A stretch of 26,722 bases of DNA. It comes from RGIG5612 sp963589005. Its GTDB lineage: Bacteria > Bacillota > Clostridia > Lachnospirales > Lachnospiraceae. Of this stretch, positions 23,626-26,722 are shown piece by piece. The stretch is from NCBI GenBank assembly GCA_963589005.1, contig CAVAJR010000032.1, forward strand, positions 1 to 26,722, written 5' to 3'. The notes below the pieces were generated by a model that searched no databases, had not been told where the DNA came from, and saw only the letters and a program-made list of their open reading frames with translations. Position 1 is the stretch's first letter. Each line of letters starts with the position of its first letter. Made by a program: the position numbers and the translations under genes.

Positions 23626-25059
23626 ATGGATAACAAAAAAGTCAAAGGTTCTGCATATTCACAGCCTGATTATATCAAGCCTAAGAGCAAATGGACCAAG
23701 AAGACAACTATATGGGTTATTGTTATAGCCGTCATAGTTTTAGGTATTTTGGCAATTATCGGAGCAGAAAACGGATGGTTCAAAACTGCCGATATGATCA
23801 ATGGCAAGATAGAACTTGATGATTATTCTACTATTGAAATAAACGAGTCTGATGTTGAAGTAACAGACGAAAATATCCAGTCCTATCTGGACAGCGTTGT
23901 ATCTTCAGAAACAACTACAGAGGCAGTTACTGAAGGCACCGTAGAAGACGGCGACACTGTTGTAATTGATTATTCCGGCGTACTCGAAGGCGAGACAGAT
24001 CCATTTGAAGGCGGAACAGCCGAAGATCAGTCATTAACACTTGGTTCCGGATCAATGATTGACGGATTTGAAGACCAGATCGTAGGTCATGAGATCGGTG
24101 AAACATTTGACATTGATGTAACATTCCCGGATGACTACTCTACAGAAGATCTTCAAGGCAAGAAGGCTACATTTACAATTACGATCGACAGCAAGACTGT
24201 GACAAATGAGCCTGAATTAACAGATGCCCTGATCCTGCAGTATACAACAGACAACAGCAATTTCGATGAGCCGATCAGCACTATTGAAGATTTCAAGGCT
24301 TATTACAGAGACAGACTGTACAACAGCAAGCTCGAATCTGCTATAACATCTGCTATGGCTGAGAAGACACATATTACTTATTATAATGAAGCTGACCTGG
24401 CTAATATGACTACATACGCAGCCAATACACTGAGCTACTACGCTACAAGCGTATTCGGCGGTATAGATGCAGAAACATGTGCTGCATACTTTGGTTATGA
24501 TTCAGCTGCTGCATATGCTGAAACAACAGCTAAGAATACTCTTACAACCACAATGATGCTTGATAAGGTTGCTGAGGAGCAAGGTATCACCTATACTCAG
24601 GAAGAAGTTGACGAGGTATTGCAAAAGTACCTGGATTCTGCTGATTATGACGGAACTCTTGATGAATTCAAAGAAGCATCAGGTGAGGCATACGTCTTCA
24701 TCGTAACCGAAACAGAGGTTCTTATGCCTAAGGTTATGGATTATCTCAAGGGCAATGTTGTATTCGTAGAAAGTGAAGAAGAAACTTCTGAAGCTACAGC
24801 TGAAACTACCGAGGCAAATGATGCTGCCGAAACAAGTGAAGCTTCTGAGGATACAACTGCAGCCGAGGACGCTGAGACAAGCGAGATCGCTGAGGATACA
24901 ACATCATCTAAGGATGCTGAGACAAGCACAGCCAAAGAAACCACTAAGGCTGCTGCCGAGGAAACATCTGCCGCTGATGATGCAGAGACAACTACAGCTG
25001 CTGCAAATGATGACAAGACAGCTGCTGATGTGAAGACAACAGAAGCTGCAGAAAAATAA
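23626..25059 (+). CDS. Membrane-anchored trigger-factor-like peptidyl-prolyl isomerase
   Basis: The 477-residue protein has a short basic cytoplasmic N-terminus, one membrane segment (about 28-47), and an outside portion. Residues about 105-190 are an FKBP-type domain of the trigger-factor kind: 'DTVVIDYSGVLEGE', 'FEGGTAEDQSLTLGSGSMI', 'GFEDQIVGHEIGETF', 'DVTFPDDYSTEDLQGK'. Residues about 195-375 are helical, like the trigger-factor C-domain arms. The ribosome-binding N-domain of trigger factor is missing and the membrane anchor stands in its place. The last 95 residues (383-477) are a repetitive Glu/Thr/Ala/Asp tail. It probably assists folding of secreted proteins at the outer membrane face, like a PrsA counterpart; that role is inferred. 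GAGGATAATTT precedes the ATG; a terminator follows. Confidence 0.9.
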   Translation: MDNKKVKGSAYSQPDYIKPKSKWTKKTTIWVIVIAVIVLGILAIIGAENGWFKTADMINGKIELDDYSTIEINESDVEVTDENIQSYLDSVVSSETTTEAVTEGTVEDGDTVVIDYSGVLEGETDPFEGGTAEDQSLTLGSGSMIDGFEDQIVGHEIGETFDIDVTFPDDYSTEDLQGKKATFTITIDSKTVTNEPELTDALILQYTTDNSNFDEPISTIEDFKAYYRDRLYNSKLESAITSAMAEKTHITYYNEADLANMTTYAANTLSYYATSVFGGIDAETCAAYFGYDSAAAYAETTAKNTLTTTMMLDKVAEEQGITYTQEEVDEVLQKYLDSADYDGTLDEFKEASGEAYVFIVTETEVLMPKVMDYLKGNVVFVESEEETSEATAETTEANDAAETSEASEDTTAAEDAETSEIAEDTTSSKDAETSTAKETTKAAAEETSAADDAETTTAAANDDKTAADVKTTEAAEK

Positions 25060-25110
25060 GGCTTATTCTCAATCTATTAAGTTAACCAGCTAAAACAGCA
25101 ATTATAGATT

Positions 25111-25149
25111 AAGGGTTCACCGGTTATGCCGATGAACCCTTAGTTTTTT
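25111..25149 (+). terminator. Terminator after the trigger-factor-like gene
   Basis: AAGGGTTCA (25111-25119) pairs with TGAACCCTT (25133-25141), with a CCG/CGG-type inner extension, followed by AGTTTTTT. The stop codon of the convergent minus-strand gene lies inside the T-run (25148-25150), so the hairpin sits directly after both genes. Confidence 0.9.
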
Positions 25150-25501
25150 AATCTTGTATGACTGCGACTGCTTGCTGCGGCCAATCACCCGGTGCGTTCA
25201 TCTGAACTTCATGCTCCGTGTCTTTAAGATCTTCATAATAGCCATAAACATACTCAAAATACTCGTCGTTGACTTCGGGATAGAGGATTTTCTTTCTCTC
25301 ATAATGAAATCCATCATTATTTACGAAGATTCGGTACCAGCATTTTCCTGTATACTCCTGTATAAAAACGAATATATATTTCTCGATAACCCTCCAATGA
25401 ATATCTGCCGGTCCCAGGCTGTCGGTGCTGCCTCTGAGAGCTGTGTCCATAATCAGACGGTTAAGTTTCGAATAATTTATGTCTTTGATTTCAGTTTCCA
25501 T
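25148..25501 (-). CDS. Hypothetical protein, 117 residues
   Basis: I do not recognise this family. The protein begins METEIKDINYSKLNRLIMD, is rich in aromatic residues (Tyr, Trp, Phe) and has alternating beta-type segments in the middle ('VIEKYIFVFIQEYTGKCWYRIFV'-like strands at about 38-60). It lacks a signal peptide, membrane segment or metal motif. GGAGG at 7-11 bases before the ATG is a strong ribosome site, which supports it being real. It follows the partial gene on the same strand after a 105-bp gap and could be cotranscribed. A small cytoplasmic alpha/beta protein, such as an immunity- or SMI1-type fold, is conceivable but not shown. Confidence 0.65.
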   Translation of the reverse strand: METEIKDINYSKLNRLIMDTALRGSTDSLGPADIHWRVIEKYIFVFIQEYTGKCWYRIFVNNDGFHYERKKILYPEVNDEYFEYVYGYYEDLKDTEHEVQMNAPGDWPQQAVAVIQD

Positions 25502-25606
25502 TGTTTTCCTCCAGTTGGATCATAACAGTCGTTATCGCACTCTTCATTTTGAAAAGAAGCCAACTCCTATATTTTTGCTATATGGCACATTTGGGCAAAT
25601 ATCCGG

Positions 25607-26722
25607 TCACTGCGCTCCAATCCATCCACACTCAATCTCAACACCGTACAGACATTTGTAGGCAAGCCTCATTTGGTATCGGTCATCTCCTCTAAGGTGA
25701 TCAATCCATGAAATCAGACCTTTCGGCAAAATTGCCATTGGTGCATCCGCTGTATAAGCATAAAATGTATCAGCACCTGCAATTCCATAAGCCTCACTAT
25801 ATACCCAGCGCATACGGTGACCTGATTCTTCATTTACAATGATTTCTTCTGTTCCTGGTGTATTTTCATACTGGATATCTTCAATTTCAAAGGAATAAGT
25901 ATATAAATTTATACTTTGAGGATTTTTGAACTTTCCACTGAATTTCGAATGATACACAGTGCTGTCATATCCGTCACCACCGTCACCCAAATCATAGTCT
26001 TCGTATATACCGGTGAACGTTCCATCAGAATATATTTCTATATTTGTTGACCACGCTCCCGCTCCGGAGAGGAAATAATAACTTCCGGCAAAAAGCTCGA
26101 ATGCATCTACGGCATCTTTTTCTGTCGGTTCAGGTAATGTCAGGATATTTTTTGTATGACGGTATATCGACCAGTATCCGATGCCATCTGTTTCCCTATA
26201 TTCCATTTCGGCATAGAACTTATTAACGTAGCCTTCGGACTCCCATGAACCAGACCAGGAATCGGAGGTGTAGTCGTAAACGATATAATACTTCTCACCG
26301 TCATATCTGATGTCTTCATAGCTGATGTACATGTCCGGACCACCGACACCGGACATCACACTACATATATACGGTAATCCATCTTCATTTTCATAAAGAT
26401 AAAAATTCGGATCTGCCGTTGTTGCAGCATTCAACATATCATTAGCTGTTTCGCGGGAGATATTAAAAACATTTTCCGCTATCCAATAATACTTCTCAAC
26501 CGAAATAGAAATGTATCCTACATTTTCACCATATCTTCCCAATGGATCACTTCCGCCATCCCAGGATTCTATCACATCCCCTCCCGAATACAGGTTCAGC
26601 TTAACTGCCGAAGGATGTCCGGCTATTCTTTTTGCAAAAACATCAAATACACCATCTAAATTATTACAATCATACTCCTGTTCAAAATAGGAAAAATTAA
26701 ACTGAAGCAGAAACTCGGTCAG
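25607..26722 (-). CDS. Hypothetical protein, 5' end beyond the window
   Basis: The frame stays open from its stop at 25607 to the window edge (at least 371 residues), so the gene is cut and its start is not visible. The GTG at 26573-26575 is an internal valine codon in '...LYSGGDVIESWDGG', not a start. The visible part is beta-rich and acidic, with many Tyr/Gly/Asp ('MYISYEDIRYDGEKYYIVYDY', 'EIYSDGTFTGIYEDYD'). This composition is typical of extracytoplasmic domains of clostridial surface proteins or lipoproteins. The C-terminus has two cysteines (near 'KCLYGVEIECGW'). No known motif was recognised. A signal peptide or zinc-ribbon/membrane N-terminus may lie upstream. Confidence 0.7.
   Translation of the reverse strand: MTEFLLQFNFSYFEQEYDCNNLDGVFDVFAKRIAGHPSAVKLNLYSGGDVIESWDGGSDPLGRYGENVGYISISVEKYYWIAENVFNISRETANDMLNAATTADPNFYLYENEDGLPYICSVMSGVGGPDMYISYEDIRYDGEKYYIVYDYTSDSWSGSWESEGYVNKFYAEMEYRETDGIGYWSIYRHTKNILTLPEPTEKDAVDAFELFAGSYYFLSGAGAWSTNIEIYSDGTFTGIYEDYDLGDGGDGYDSTVYHSKFSGKFKNPQSINLYTYSFEIEDIQYENTPGTEEIIVNEESGHRMRWVYSEAYGIAGADTFYAYTADAPMAILPKGLISWIDHLRGDDRYQMRLAYKCLYGVEIECGWIGAQ

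Noticed and set aside
24741..25016. Minus-strand Ser/Ala/Val-rich frame opposite the foldase tail
   Set aside because: It is the complement of a low-complexity Glu/Thr/Ala coding repeat and has no ribosome site.
26573..26575. GTG as the start of the rightmost gene
   Set aside because: The frame remains open to the window edge with no stop, and the surrounding codons read as normal protein, so the codon is internal.

Overview
The window reads as a chromosomal segment of an anaerobic Firmicute, most likely a Lachnospiraceae (class Clostridia). The grounds are moderate-to-low GC coding DNA, strong GGAGG-type ribosome sites, a YigZ/IMPACT gene, a ClpB of the 'MNINKFTRNAMEAIENCQ' type, a CUT2-type sugar ABC cassette, and a pair of large proteins that I associate from memory with the clostridial families DUF5716 and DUF5717. 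The species cannot be fixed from the sequence.

Layout. At 93-758 (+) lies a YigZ-family gene. From 13497 down to 785, all on the minus strand, runs a long probable operon: an EPSP-synthase-fold protein with an eroded active site, rarA, a 1060-residue Ig-like/alpha-solenoid protein, a degenerate Hsp70-like protein, a TPR-like protein, valS, a 49-residue small protein, and a zinc-ribbon/TPR membrane protein. Upstream of it come clpB (13728-16319, -) and an HtrA-type protease (16495-17841, -), each apparently its own unit. A non-coding stretch of about 450 bp with short direct repeats precedes tRNA-Leu(UAG) at 18293-18372 (+). A four-gene sugar-type ABC importer follows (23335 down to 18517, -). 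Divergent from it is a membrane-anchored trigger-factor-like prolyl isomerase (23626-25059, +). The right edge holds two unrecognised minus-strand genes, the last one cut by the window end.

Function. Many genes concern protein quality control: ClpB disaggregase, HtrA surface protease, an extracytoplasmic trigger-factor-like PPIase, and the Hsp70-like/solenoid/TPR trio. The trio (10550 down to 5277) is tightly packed, and its first gene overlaps rarA by 8 bp. Its middle member still shows the order of Hsp70 motifs (nucleotide-binding fold followed by a beta-type substrate domain without a lid) but has lost the glycine-rich phosphate loops. This trio is the best candidate here for an undescribed system: a non-catalytic or differently acting Hsp70 relative with two dedicated helical-repeat partners.

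Other notable points are the EPSP-synthase pseudoenzyme, possibly translated from a leaderless mRNA; a 67% GC multi-hairpin element between valS and the next gene, with a possible decayed second copy upstream of the EPSP-like gene; and a 51-bp in-frame tandem duplication in the zinc-ribbon/TPR gene. All family calls rest on motif recognition by eye; no searches were run.
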